Part shown: positions 1 to 8,718 of the stretch, in pieces | Layout of the letters: the number at the start of each line of letters is the position of its first letter | How positions within the stretch are numbered: position 1 is the stretch's first letter | Source: Actinoplanes philippinensis | Lineage (GTDB): Bacteria; Actinomycetota; Actinomycetes; Mycobacteriales; Micromonosporaceae | Length of the DNA: 64,000 nucleotides | Direction: 5' to 3' | Assembly (NCBI RefSeq): GCF_900113015.1 | Contig: NZ_FONV01000001.1 | Span: 62,001 to 126,000, forward strand | The notes under the pieces: model-generated | Told to the model about the DNA's origin: nothing | The model's database searches: none | What the model saw: the letters and a program-made list of their open reading frames with translations, nothing else | Program-made: the position numbers and the translations under genes

Positions 1-10
1 GATTCCCCGC

Positions 11-739
11 TCACTTGAGGCGGGCGACCGTGCGCCCGGAGAGGTCGATGATGAACTCGCCGGCACTGAGGAACCGGCCGTCGGCGGTCGCCACGATCAG
101 CTGGACACAACGGTTCCGGCCGCATTTCTCGGCGCCTTTGTCGGCGGGCCCGGCCGTGTAGACGTGTGCGGTGGGGACCAGTCCCTCGATGCCGTTCAGC
201 GCCTTTCCGGTCGCGGCCCGGTAGGACTCCTCGAGGGTGTCGCCGGCCGGGTCGGCGATCAGCAGTTCGAGAGCGGTCCGCGACTCCTGCTCGGACGCGG
301 GCGGCTGCATGCCGGCGGCGGAGAACGAGTTGACGAGCTTGCCGGCTTTCAGGTCGACGACCTGTTTGAACAGCTTCTCGGACCGGTAGTCGTAGAAGTA
401 CAGCTCGGCTTCCCGGCCGCCGGCCTCGGGGTCCACCTCGGCCGACAGGTACTCCGGTCCGGCCTTCCCGGTCACGTCCTCGGCGTCCGCGGCGAGCTGC
501 GGGGTCAGCGCGATGGCGCGGGCCCGCTGGACCTCACTGCTGGTCAGCGCGTCGTTCCCACTGCCGGTGGCGGCTTCCGGGACGGGCTGCGGGTCGGACA
601 CCGTGGCCCGTTCGGCGGCGACCGTCGGGGTGGGCGTGGCCGGTGCGGCGTTCGCCTGCCACGAGGCGACACCGAACGCCGTGACCGCCGAGGCCGTCGC
701 GACGCCGAGGCCCCAGCCCCATTTTCTGTGATGAATCAC
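11..739 (-). CDS. secreted protein of unknown function
   Basis: A 242-residue protein with a GTG start preceded by an AGGAAGGCGG ribosome binding site. Residues 1-31 look like a signal peptide: a basic start (HHRKW), a hydrophobic stretch and an Ala-x-Ala type end (QANAAP). A Pro/Thr/Ala-rich linker follows, then a soluble alpha/beta-looking domain. Two cysteines in CGRNRC near residue 205 could form a disulfide outside the cell. I recognise no family. It is divergent from the sigma factor gene on its right, with a 278-base gap between them. The coding call is secure from codon bias and the signal peptide; the function is unknown. Confidence 0.75.
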   Translation of the reverse strand: MIHHRKWGWGLGVATASAVTAFGVASWQANAAPATPTPTVAAERATVSDPQPVPEAATGSGNDALTSSEVQRARAIALTPQLAADAEDVTGKAGPEYLSAEVDPEAGGREAELYFYDYRSEKLFKQVVDLKAGKLVNSFSAAGMQPPASEQESRTALELLIADPAGDTLEESYRAATGKALNGIEGLVPTAHVYTAGPADKGAEKCGRNRCVQLIVATADGRFLSAGEFIIDLSGRTVARLK

Positions 740-985
740 GTTCCGCCTTCCTCTGCCGATTGACAGTTCGGCGGGACCCTACGGAAGCGGAATGAGATTC
801 CTGTGAAGACGACGTCGACGTTCTTCGAATCAGAATGGGTCCGCCCAAGGAAAATGCTGGTCATCATGACGACCAATGTCCGGACACCCGCGAAAGATTT
901 ATTTTCGGCCTCGGAGACCGGTATCCACGACGATTACCGCCGGCTCCGTGACGACGACGGCGGGACGAACGTGCCGGCGCTTCTC

Positions 986-1009
986 AACCTTTGTGCCGCC
1001 GGCTACGTC
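986..1009 (+). promoter_or_regulatory. ECF-type promoter, probably autoregulatory and leaderless
   Basis: AACC (986-989) and CGTC (1006-1009) are separated by 16 bases, the classic AAC-N16-17-CGTC layout used by many ECF sigma factors. The -10 element ends 8 bases before the sigma factor's ATG, so transcription would begin at or beside the start codon. No Shine-Dalgarno sequence precedes that ATG, in keeping with a leaderless message. Autoregulation is inference. The remainder of the 740-1017 gap shows no other clear element. Confidence 0.45.
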
Positions 1010-1017
1010 TACCCAGC

Positions 1018-1569
1018 ATGAAGATCAGACGCCGCCGTCACAGCGACGAGACGTTCATCGACTTCGTGGCGCAGCGTTCTGGACGGCTCGTCGCGCACGC
1101 GGAGCTGCTCTGCGGCAACCACGAGCAGGCGCGCGACATCGTCCAGACGGTGCTCGTCCGCGCCTACCAGCGATGGCGGCACATCGAGCACGACGATCCC
1201 TACGGGTACGTGCACCGTGCCGTGACCAACGCGGTCACCGACTGGTGGCGTACCGCCCATCAGCGTCACGAACAGCCGGTCGGCGACGTGCCCGACCTGC
1301 CCGCCACCGCGGAGAACACCGTCGAGGACCGCGGGGCGCTGCTCGCCGCCCTCGATCGGCTGACCATCCGGGAGCGGACCATCGTGGTGCTGCGTTACCT
1401 GGACGACTGCTCGGAGCGGGACACCGCCGAGGCCCTCGGGGTCAGCCTCGGCACGGTCAAGTCCACCTGCTCGCGCGCCCTCCGCAAGCTGCGAGTCGTC
1501 CTCTCCGACGAGACGCCGTCCCCGGGGGACGGCGGCGCCGGACCGATCACCGCCCGATGGAGCCACTGA
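1018..1569 (+). CDS. SigE-family ECF RNA polymerase sigma factor
   Basis: A 183-residue extracytoplasmic-function sigma factor that would direct core RNA polymerase to stress or envelope promoters. Region 2 spans about residues 10-80 (FIDFVAQRSGRLVAHAELL, then ARDIVQTVLVRAYQRW). Region 4, about 110-165, carries a helix-turn-helix (DTAEALGVSLGTVKSTCSRALRKLR). The length and the SigE-like signature fit the small actinobacterial SigE-family sigma factors. I chose ATG 1018 because upstream in-frame codons lack family similarity and an ECF promoter sits directly before it. The next gene starts at the stop codon (TGATG), as in sigma/anti-sigma pairs. Confidence 0.9.
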   Translation: MKIRRRRHSDETFIDFVAQRSGRLVAHAELLCGNHEQARDIVQTVLVRAYQRWRHIEHDDPYGYVHRAVTNAVTDWWRTAHQRHEQPVGDVPDLPATAENTVEDRGALLAALDRLTIRERTIVVLRYLDDCSERDTAEALGVSLGTVKSTCSRALRKLRVVLSDETPSPGDGGAGPITARWSH

Positions 1570-2579
1570 TGCCCACTCACGATCACCTGAGGACAGCTAT
1601 GAACGAGATGGCCCGATCCACCGAGCCGCTGCCCCCGGCCGCCGTGCTGCAGGTCGCCCGCCGCGTCCGCCGCAACCGCCGGCTGGTGGCCGCCGCCGTG
1701 ACGGCGGCCGCGGTCGTGCTGGTGACGACCGGGGTGGCCGTGCTGACTCCCGGAGACAAGAAGGACGCCCTGCCGCCGGCGGCCACCGGCGACGCGATGC
1801 AGGCGCTGCACGACTCGGTGGCCGGCCTGGCCGACGGCGACTACACGTTCAGCCGGACCGGCGCGGACATGGTCGCCGACATCCGCCGCGCCGCGGTGCA
1901 CCTGCCGGACAGCGTGCTGGTCGAGCACACCGACACGTACATGCTGCTGCGGACCGGATCCGGTTACTACCTGCGCTACCTGATCTACGGGAACCCCGAG
2001 CAGCGCGAGGCGTTCCGCACGTACTTCCGCCAGCACGGCAGCGGGCCCGAGCTCCAGGCGGCCGAGAAGATCTTCGACCAGCTGGACGGCACGAGGTGGG
2101 TACGCGCCGACGAGAAGAAGGTGACCGCGGCCGCCGCCGACGAGTCGCTGAGCCACCTGGACGTGATGGCCACGCTGCCGACGACGAGCCAGCCCGACGC
2201 CACCGGAGCGGTCGCTCTGGTCGGCGCGGTGACGACCGCGCAGCGCTCCGGCGACGTCATCACCGGGACGCTCGACGGCACCCGGAAGGACCCGATCATC
2301 GAGCAGCTCTTCTCCGACCCGACCTACCTATACGGGGTCGGTGCCCGGACGCTGCCGTTCCGGGCGACCCTCGACGACCAGGGCCGGCTCACCGAGTTCA
2401 CGGTCACGATGCCCGAGCAGCGGATGGCCTCGCAGCCGGCCGACCCGATCGAGCCGGAGGCGCCGCTGACGATCCGGATCTCCGACTACGGCCGGACCGC
2501 CGTACAGCCGCCACCGGCGCAGACCGACGGCGAGTTGCCCGCCGACGCGTACGAGATGCTCGCCAACGACAACGACTGA
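1569..2579 (+). CDS. single-pass membrane protein coupled to the sigma factor
   Basis: A 336-residue protein whose ATG overlaps the sigma factor stop by one base, so the two are translationally coupled. A short cytoplasmic N-terminus of about 35 residues ends in a basic RRVRRNRR segment. One membrane helix follows (about 38-58) and then a large extracytoplasmic domain. The topology matches an anti-sigma regulator with an external sensor, and similar proteins accompany SigE-family sigma factors in Actinoplanes-type genomes. I see no HxxxCxxC zinc anti-sigma motif, so the anti-sigma role is inferred from position and topology only. Confidence 0.75.
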   Translation: MPTHDHLRTAMNEMARSTEPLPPAAVLQVARRVRRNRRLVAAAVTAAAVVLVTTGVAVLTPGDKKDALPPAATGDAMQALHDSVAGLADGDYTFSRTGADMVADIRRAAVHLPDSVLVEHTDTYMLLRTGSGYYLRYLIYGNPEQREAFRTYFRQHGSGPELQAAEKIFDQLDGTRWVRADEKKVTAAAADESLSHLDVMATLPTTSQPDATGAVALVGAVTTAQRSGDVITGTLDGTRKDPIIEQLFSDPTYLYGVGARTLPFRATLDDQGRLTEFTVTMPEQRMASQPADPIEPEAPLTIRISDYGRTAVQPPPAQTDGELPADAYEMLANDND

Positions 2580-2586
2580 TCAGCGC

Positions 2587-2617
2587 GCCGGCGCCTCAGT
2601 CGCGCTGAGGCGCCGGC
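2587..2617. terminator. bidirectional terminator hairpin
   Basis: A perfect 13-bp inverted repeat: arm 2587-2599 (GCCGGCGCCTCAG), loop TCGCG, arm 2605-2617. It lies between two convergent genes, 7 bases after the first stop codon. There is no U tract, which is usual for actinomycete terminators. Confidence 0.8.
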
Positions 2618-2624
2618 CGCCGGA

Positions 2625-3248
2625 TCACACCGGCAACAGCTGCCGCAACGGGACGGCCTCGGTGACCCGTCCGGAACTGAGCGAGTACCGCGTGGGCGTC
2701 ACCGTCAGCCGGCCGGCGCGGACCGCGTCGGCGATCAGGGCCGACCGTTCGGACAGCAGCTCCGCGGTGTGGCACGCATGCTGCTCGACCGTCTCCTCGA
2801 AGGTCCCGGCGCCGGCCAGCCGGGCCCGCACCACGTCCGGGGCGATCCGCTCGGCCACCTCGCGGATGCTGCCGGGCGGCACCATGCCCTGATCGACCAT
2901 GGCGATCGCCGCGGCCACGGCGCCGCACCCGTCGTGACCGACGATCACGATCGAGGGTACGGCCAGGATCTGCACCGCGTATTCGATCGAGCCGAGGACC
3001 GCGGAGTCGACGACGTGCCCGGCCGTGCGAACCACGAAGAGGTCGCCCAGCCCCTGGTCGAAGAGGATCTCGACCGGCACTCGCGAGTCGGCGCAGCCGA
3101 GCACGATCGCGGACGGCGCCTGGGAGCCGACCAGCTCCGACCGGCGCTCCGGGCTCCGGCGCACCTGGGCGTTGCTGCGTCCCTCGACATAACGCGCGTT
3201 GCCGGCCTGCAGCATCGCCCACGGCGATCGGTTGTCGTGTGTCGGCAT
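2625..3248 (-). CDS. beta-class carbonic anhydrase
   Basis: A 207-residue cytoplasmic zinc enzyme interconverting CO2 and bicarbonate. The beta-class signature is complete: Cys52 in CADSR with the Asp54/Arg56 dyad, and His105 and Cys108 in VGHDGCGA. The zinc ligands are therefore Cys-His-Cys plus Asp or water. The start is taken at MPTHDNRS; the frame stays open further upstream but shows no family similarity, and AAGGA precedes this ATG. It is divergent from the PAS receptor gene with a 206-base gap and seems monocistronic. Confidence 0.93.
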   Translation of the reverse strand: MPTHDNRSPWAMLQAGNARYVEGRSNAQVRRSPERRSELVGSQAPSAIVLGCADSRVPVEILFDQGLGDLFVVRTAGHVVDSAVLGSIEYAVQILAVPSIVIVGHDGCGAVAAAIAMVDQGMVPPGSIREVAERIAPDVVRARLAGAGTFEETVEQHACHTAELLSERSALIADAVRAGRLTVTPTRYSLSSGRVTEAVPLRQLLPV

Positions 3249-3454
3249 GGGGACTCCTGACTGAGAAGGACTGAGGACGCCGGTTCCCGACGGCCCGCTC
3301 CGGCCGTGAAGGTCGGCACGTGGCCGCCAGAAGTGAGGACATCCGCCATACGTCGGACTTCCGGCCGCCGGGTGCTGCGCCACGCGGATTTCCTTCACCG
3401 CCGCCACCCACGGCCGAATTACGGGCACGTTCAGTACGAGGATGCGGAGAGTGC

Positions 3455-5563
3455 ATGCCCAGTTCCAGGGTCAATCCGACCGAGGCCGACGACCACCAGG
3501 CCCTCCTTCGCCAGGCGGAGGACGACCGAGGCAAGGTGGCAGCCCTCAACCGGTCACAGGCAGTGATCGAGTTCGACTTGACGGGCACGATCCTGGACGC
3601 CAACGAGAACCTGCTCGCGACCATGGGCTACACCCGTGAGGAGGTGGTCGGGCAGCACCACCGGATGTTCATGCCGGAGCGTGAGGGGCACAGCGCCGAG
3701 TACCGCGAGTTCTGGCGGGCCCTCGGCGCCGGCGAGTTCCAGGCCGGGGTGTACACGCGGGTGGCCAAGGACGGCCGGCTGGTCTGGTTGCGAGCGACGT
3801 ACAACCCGATCCTCGGCACCGACGGCAAGCCGGTGAAGGTGGTCAAGTTCGCCACCGACATCACCGCCGACCGGCAGCGGACCGCCGAGTTCGAGGGCAA
3901 GATCGCCGCGGTCAGCCGGTCCCGGGCGATGATCGAGTTCGACCTGGACGGCACGATCCTGGACGCGAATCAGAACTTCCTCGACACCATGGGCTACGCC
4001 CTCGACGAGATCGTCGGTCGGCACCACCGCATGTTCATGCCGGCGGGCACGAGCGACCAGCCCGACTACATCGACTTCTGGAAGAAGCTGACGCGCGGCG
4101 AGTTCGTCTCCGGCGAGTTCAAGCGGATGGCCAAGGGTGGCCGGGAGGTGTGGCTGCTGGCCTCGTACAACCCGGTGCTCGGCGCGGACGGCAAGCCGTT
4201 CAAGGTCTTCAAGTTCGCCGCGGACATCACCGAGGAACAACACCGCACCGCCGAGTTCGAGGGCAAGCTGGCCGCGATCGGCCGGTCCCAGGCGGTCATC
4301 GAGTTCGACCTGGACGGCACCATCCGTACCGCGAACCAGAACTTCCTCGACACCATGGGCTACAGCCTCGACGAGATCGTCGGGCACCACCACCGGATGT
4401 TCGTCGACCCGGCCGAGGCCTCCGGAGCGGGCTATCTGCTGCTGTGGGAGCGGCTGGCCCGCGGCGAGTTCCAGGGCGGGGAGTACAAGCGCATCACCAA
4501 GGACGGCGAGGACGTGTGGCTGCAGGCCACCTACAACCCGATCCTGGACGCGGACGGCCGGCCGGCGAAGGTGATCAAGTTCGCCATCGACGTCACGGCC
4601 GCGAAACGGCGCACCGCCGAGTTCGAGGGCAAGGACACCGCGATCAGCCTCGCCCAGGCGGTCATCGAGTTCGACCTCGACGGCAACATCCTCGCCGCCA
4701 ACGACAACTTCCAGCGGACCGTGGGATACACCGCACGGGAGCTGGTCGGCCAGCACCACTCGACGCTGTGCCCGCCGGAGTACATCGTCTCGCCCGAGTA
4801 CCGCGACTTCTGGCACCGGCTGGCCGCCGGCGAGATCCACAGCGGCCGGTTCCAGCGAGTCGGCAAGTACGGCCGGGAGGTGTGGATCCGGGCCAGTTAC
4901 ATCCCGATCCGGGACCTGCACGACAACGTCTACAAGGTCGTCAAGTACGCCTACGACATCACCGACCAGGTCGTGCTGGAGCACCAGCTGGCCAGCAAGA
5001 CCCGCGACATGAAGACCTCGGTGACCGCGCTCACCGCGGCGATCGACGAGATCACCGAGGCCGCCACGCAGGCCACCACGCTGGCCGACACCACTCACCA
5101 CAACGCCCAGGAGGGTTACGAGGAGCTGCGCAAGTCGATCGACGCGATCGAGCTGATCCAGAAGTCGTCGGAGCAGATCGCGGCGATCGTCACGGTGATC
5201 GGCGAGATCGCCGGGCAGACCAATCTGCTCGCCTTCAACGCCTCCATCGAGGCCGCCCGCGCCGGTGAGCACGGCATCGGCTTCTCCGTCGTCGCCGGCG
5301 AGGTCCGCAAACTGGCCGAGCGGTCCTCCGCCGCCGCGCGGGAGATCACTCAGCTGATCCACGAGTCGGCCAGCCGGGTGAGTCAGGGCGCGACCGTCAG
5401 CCAGCGCGCGCAGAGTTCCTTCGGGCACATCCTGGCCAACGTCGCCGAGACGAGCGACACCATCCGCCGGATCGCCGCCTCGACGGAGGAGCAGCAGACG
5501 GTGTCGCACCAGGTGGCCGAGCTGATCAACGAGCTGGTCAGCAGCAACAGCGATCAGTCGTGA
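3455..5563 (+). CDS. soluble methyl-accepting chemotaxis protein with four PAS domains
   Basis: A 702-residue cytoplasmic receptor without membrane segments. Four PAS/PAC units of exactly 122 residues start near residues 30, 152, 274 and 396; each repeats an [15 protein letters not shown] core, a GYxxxExVGxHH segment and a closing VxKFAxDIT. The C-terminal signalling domain (about 530-702) has the MCP hairpin at about 583-620 ([20 protein letters not shown]) that binds CheA/CheW. ATG 3455 has a GCGGAGAG ribosome binding site. PAS domains of this kind often bind haem, flavin or redox signals, but no ligand residue can be assigned. The next gene overlaps by 4 bases and encodes CheW domains, a probable partner. 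Confidence 0.93.
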   Translation: MPSSRVNPTEADDHQALLRQAEDDRGKVAALNRSQAVIEFDLTGTILDANENLLATMGYTREEVVGQHHRMFMPEREGHSAEYREFWRALGAGEFQAGVYTRVAKDGRLVWLRATYNPILGTDGKPVKVVKFATDITADRQRTAEFEGKIAAVSRSRAMIEFDLDGTILDANQNFLDTMGYALDEIVGRHHRMFMPAGTSDQPDYIDFWKKLTRGEFVSGEFKRMAKGGREVWLLASYNPVLGADGKPFKVFKFAADITEEQHRTAEFEGKLAAIGRSQAVIEFDLDGTIRTANQNFLDTMGYSLDEIVGHHHRMFVDPAEASGAGYLLLWERLARGEFQGGEYKRITKDGEDVWLQATYNPILDADGRPAKVIKFAIDVTAAKRRTAEFEGKDTAISLAQAVIEFDLDGNILAANDNFQRTVGYTARELVGQHHSTLCPPEYIVSPEYRDFWHRLAAGEIHSGRFQRVGKYGREVWIRASYIPIRDLHDNVYKVVKYAYDITDQVVLEHQLASKTRDMKTSVTALTAAIDEITEAATQATTLADTTHHNAQEGYEELRKSIDAIELIQKSSEQIAAIVTVIGEIAGQTNLLAFNASIEAARAGEHGIGFSVVAGEVRKLAERSSAAAREITQLIHESASRVSQGATVSQRAQSSFGHILANVAETSDTIRRIAASTEEQQTVSHQVAELINELVSSNSDQS
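3539..5002 (+). repeat. four in-frame 366-bp repeats encoding PAS domains
   Basis: The shared ATCGAGTTCGAC core begins at 3566, 3932, 4298 and 4664, exactly 366 bases apart each time. Units 1-3 are closest to each other; unit 4 is the most divergent ([18 protein letters not shown]). This is recent intragenic amplification that kept the reading frame. Confidence 0.9.
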
Positions 5564-7044
5564 GCACGGCCGCGGTCTCCACCCTCTACGGCGTCTTCCG
5601 CACCGGCGAACTGCGCATGGCGTTGCCTCTGGAGGAACTCCGGGAGGTCATCGTCCGGCCATCCGAGTTCAGTGCGCTGCCCTCCGCGGGCCCCGGGCTG
5701 CTCGGGGCGGTCAACCTGCGTCACACGGTGATCCCGGTGATCGATCCGTGCCTGCTCGCCGGGCGGCCCTCCGCGGTGGAGACGGGCGAGGTCATCATCG
5801 TCGTCTCCAGCGAGGGACGGCTGTTCGGACTGCTCGCCGACGCCATCGAGGGTTCCACCCACGTCGCGGCCGAGTCTCTGCTCGCGGTACGGATGGGCGG
5901 GGGCGGGCCGGCCCTGTTCTCGCACACCTTCGAGCGCGCCGACGACCAGGCGGTCATCGCGCTGCTGGACGCCGCCACCATCGTGGACATGCCCGGCATC
6001 CCCGCCATCGCGGATCCGGCACAGCGTTCCGCCGCGAGCGAGACCGTCCGGGGGCAACGGCAGGGACCCCGCCGTACCCTGCTGATGTTCGAGTGCGACG
6101 GCACCGGCCTGTCCATCGACGTCACCCATGTGCATTCGGTCGTGCCCGACCTCCGCCTGCATTCCTCGCCGCTGGACGGCCCGATCTGCCGGGGGGTGGC
6201 GCACCTCGACGGCCACGCCGTCCCCGCCATCGATCCGCTCGCACTGCTCGGTCTGCCCGGGCAGACGGCGTCGGGCGCTCGCCGCGGTGTCGTGGTCTCC
6301 CTGCCCCGGGGGCTCATCGTGCTCACCGCGACCGACGTCACCGAGATCTCCACCGTGCCCGCGGAGGACATCCTGGCGGTCCCCGCGGTGACGAGCCCCG
6401 ACCGCGCTCTGCTGGCCGGGCTGCTCACCACCGACGGGCGGCAGCATCTGGTCCTGGACGGCCGGGCGCTGCGGGAGACCGGCGACCTCGCCGCCTTCGG
6501 CACGCTGAACATCCGGCTGGACCCGCACGCCGCAGACAACGGCCCGCCGCCACCCGGCGCCGCGGACCGGGACGAGCACCGGGTCGTCACGAGCGTCCGC
6601 AAGTTCCTCACCTACCACGCCGGGATGGACGCCGCCACGCCGCTGGAGCAGATCGACGAGATCCTCCCCTTCCCCGCCGTCCGGCTCAGCCTCGACGGCG
6701 GGTCGGTGATCGGCATGTTCACCCACCGTCGTAAGACGATCCCGCTGGTCAATCTCCCTGCCCTGCTCGGGCGCGAACACACGCCGGCACCGGACGCCGA
6801 CCGGGTTCTCCTGGTGACCCTCACCGGCGACACGACCGTCGGGCTCGTGGTGCCCGACCTGCGGGCCATCGAGCAGTCGGTCTGGGAGGAGCCGGAGACC
6901 GCCGTCGGTGGCGGCCGGGACCGGCGGCTGGTCAGCATCGGGACACCCGAGGACAATCGGCTCCTGCCGTACGTCGACCTGGTCGCCCTCGCCGCCGAGC
7001 ACTTCGCGGGGGAGAAGGCCGGCGCGGGAGGGAGCCGGCTCTGA
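5560..7044 (+). CDS. triple CheW-domain chemotaxis protein
   Basis: A 494-residue soluble protein built from three CheW-like SH3-fold domains, at about residues 8-150, 165-310 and 335-490. Each has the pattern of a hydrophobic strand, an R/LP element, [19 protein letters not shown] strands (clearest in domain 1) and a terminal VDLVAL-type strand. CheW couples receptors to CheA; no histidine phosphotransfer or kinase domain is present here and no cheA is nearby. The GTG start overlaps the receptor's stop (GTGA), so the two proteins are made together. Three domains could scaffold several receptor or kinase contacts. Confidence 0.85.
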   Translation: MSTAAVSTLYGVFRTGELRMALPLEELREVIVRPSEFSALPSAGPGLLGAVNLRHTVIPVIDPCLLAGRPSAVETGEVIIVVSSEGRLFGLLADAIEGSTHVAAESLLAVRMGGGGPALFSHTFERADDQAVIALLDAATIVDMPGIPAIADPAQRSAASETVRGQRQGPRRTLLMFECDGTGLSIDVTHVHSVVPDLRLHSSPLDGPICRGVAHLDGHAVPAIDPLALLGLPGQTASGARRGVVVSLPRGLIVLTATDVTEISTVPAEDILAVPAVTSPDRALLAGLLTTDGRQHLVLDGRALRETGDLAAFGTLNIRLDPHAADNGPPPPGAADRDEHRVVTSVRKFLTYHAGMDAATPLEQIDEILPFPAVRLSLDGGSVIGMFTHRRKTIPLVNLPALLGREHTPAPDADRVLLVTLTGDTTVGLVVPDLRAIEQSVWEEPETAVGGGRDRRLVSIGTPEDNRLLPYVDLVALAAEHFAGEKAGAGGSRL

Positions 7045-7097
7045 GGCCCCGCCGAAAATGAGGCGACAGACGGGTGCCGGGTCCGGAGACTTGCCGG

Positions 7098-8378
7098 GTG
7101 AGTCCGAGCGCCGTCCTGCGTCACCTGCGTCCCCCGTCCCCGCTGGCCGGGCGGCTGTCCGTGCAGTCGTTGCTGTTCGCGCTCGGCGAGGGCGCGTTCA
7201 TGACCGGCTCGGCGGTGTTCTTCACCCAGATCGTCGGGCTGACGGCGGCGCAGGTCGGGCTGGGCCTGACCTGCGCCGGGGTCGCCGCGTTCCTGGCCGC
7301 GCTGCCGATGGGCAAGCTGGTCGACCGGTTCGGGCCGAAACGGATGTGGGCGGTCAGCGCGGCGGGGCAGGCGGCGATGTTCGGGCTGTGGCCGTTCATC
7401 ACCGACTTCCGCGGGTTCGTGGCGATGGCCGTCGGCATGGAGGTCATCGGCGCGCTGGGCCAGGCGGCGCACGGGGCGTACACGATCGACGTCCTGCCGC
7501 CCGACGAGCGGGTGCGGTCGCGGGCCTACATGTACTCGTCGCTCAACCTGGGTTTCACGCTGGGCTCGCTCACCGGCGGCATCGCGCTGGCGTTCCACTC
7601 CAACGACGTGCTGCACGCGCTGCCCTGGTTCACCACCGTGGTCTTCCTGGTCAACGCGGCCGCGGTCACCCGGCTGCCGCGGGCCGCGCACGACAACCGC
7701 ACCCCGGCGCAGCGCCGGACCAGGATTCCCGGGCCGGGTCCGCTGCGTAATCCGGGCTGGCTGCTCACCACGTTCTTCGGCGGGGTGTTCTGGACCAACC
7801 AGGTGCTGCTCAACACGGTGATCCCGCTGTGGCTGGTGGAGAAGACCGACGCGCCGCGGGTGCTGCTGGCCTTCCTGTTCGCCACGAACACGGTGATGTG
7901 CATCTTCCTGCCGATGGCGGCGGCGCGCGGTGTCGACGGGCTGTCCACCGCGCTGCGGGCGGTCCGGGTCTCGTCGGTCTTCTTCGTGATCTCCTGCCTG
8001 ATCACGCTCGCCACCCACGACACCGTCGGCTGGATCACGATCGCGCTGGTCTGGCTGGGGCACGTCACGGTGACCGGGGCCGAGCTCTACCTGTCGGCCG
8101 CCGACTGGACGTTCGAGGCGGAGCTGATGGACCCGCGCCAGCGGGGCGCCTACCAGGGGACGGCGAACCTGAGCGCCACGCTCGGCAAGGTGTGGGCGCC
8201 GGCGGTGTACACGTTCCTGGCGATGAACTGGGGCGCCACCGGCTGGCTGGTGATCGCCGGCATCATCGTCGCGGCCACGATCGGGATCCACCCGTCGACC
8301 CGGCTGGCCCGGCGGTTCCTGGAGAGGCACGTCCCGGCCGAGGACCTGGCCGACGCCCGGGTCGCCAGCGGGGTGTGA
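7098..8378 (+). CDS. MFS transporter
   Basis: A 426-residue polytopic membrane protein with about 12 helices. The loop between helices 2 and 3 has the MFS signature (MGKLVDRFGPKRMW, of the GxLaDrxGrkr type). GTG 7098 is favoured because CCGGAGA lies 9 bases upstream and the first residues suit an MFS N-terminus; GTG 7074 is the alternative. The substrate cannot be read from the sequence; drug or metabolite efflux is the commonest role for this type. It lies 53 bases after the CheW protein gene and may share its transcript. Confidence 0.85.
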   Translation: MSPSAVLRHLRPPSPLAGRLSVQSLLFALGEGAFMTGSAVFFTQIVGLTAAQVGLGLTCAGVAAFLAALPMGKLVDRFGPKRMWAVSAAGQAAMFGLWPFITDFRGFVAMAVGMEVIGALGQAAHGAYTIDVLPPDERVRSRAYMYSSLNLGFTLGSLTGGIALAFHSNDVLHALPWFTTVVFLVNAAAVTRLPRAAHDNRTPAQRRTRIPGPGPLRNPGWLLTTFFGGVFWTNQVLLNTVIPLWLVEKTDAPRVLLAFLFATNTVMCIFLPMAAARGVDGLSTALRAVRVSSVFFVISCLITLATHDTVGWITIALVWLGHVTVTGAELYLSAADWTFEAELMDPRQRGAYQGTANLSATLGKVWAPAVYTFLAMNWGATGWLVIAGIIVAATIGIHPSTRLARRFLERHVPAEDLADARVASGV

Positions 8379-8397
8379 GCAGGGGTGTCCCCGGTGT

Positions 8398-8571
8398 TCA
8401 GCGGGCCGGCCGGCTGACCTGACGGGTGGCCGTCCGCGCCGGGACCGGCGCCGGGGAGCCGTTGAGCAGCTCCAACAGCGGCTCCCACAGCGCCCGGATG
8501 TCCGGCTCGGGCATCCGCTCGGTGCCGGTGGCGGTGGTGGCGGTCTTGGTGAGCTGCGTCGAAGAAGTCAT
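8398..8571 (-). CDS. small protein of unknown function
   Basis: A 57-residue reading frame in the 340-base gap between the MFS gene and the diguanylate cyclase gene. About 95 percent of its third codon positions are G or C, as in real genes here, which supports coding. It has a Thr/Ala-rich start, a central PDIRALWEPLLELLNG helix and a Pro/Arg-rich tail. It has no recognised domain, no signal peptide and no strong ribosome binding site. Confidence 0.45.
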   Translation of the reverse strand: MTSSTQLTKTATTATGTERMPEPDIRALWEPLLELLNGSPAPVPARTATRQVSRPAR

Positions 8572-8718
8572 GCGAGAAGCATGGGCGCGCCGTCTCTGCA
8601 CAGCCTCAAGCCGGGATCAGGGGTCGGGCAAGCCCCCGGCGGCCGTCGCGGCTCAGGAGTCACGGCGACCGGTCGAAGGGACAGACGGCAGGGATCGTCG
8701 AGGCGAGAGGCCTGTCCC

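Noticed and set aside
876..1568. Long upstream extension of the membrane protein frame at 1569-2579
   Set aside because: It overlaps the well-supported sigma factor in another frame; the real start is the TGATG overlap at 1569.
3554..5509. 651-codon minus-strand frame with repetitive sequence
   Set aside because: It is the antisense of the four PAS repeats; its repeats simply mirror them.
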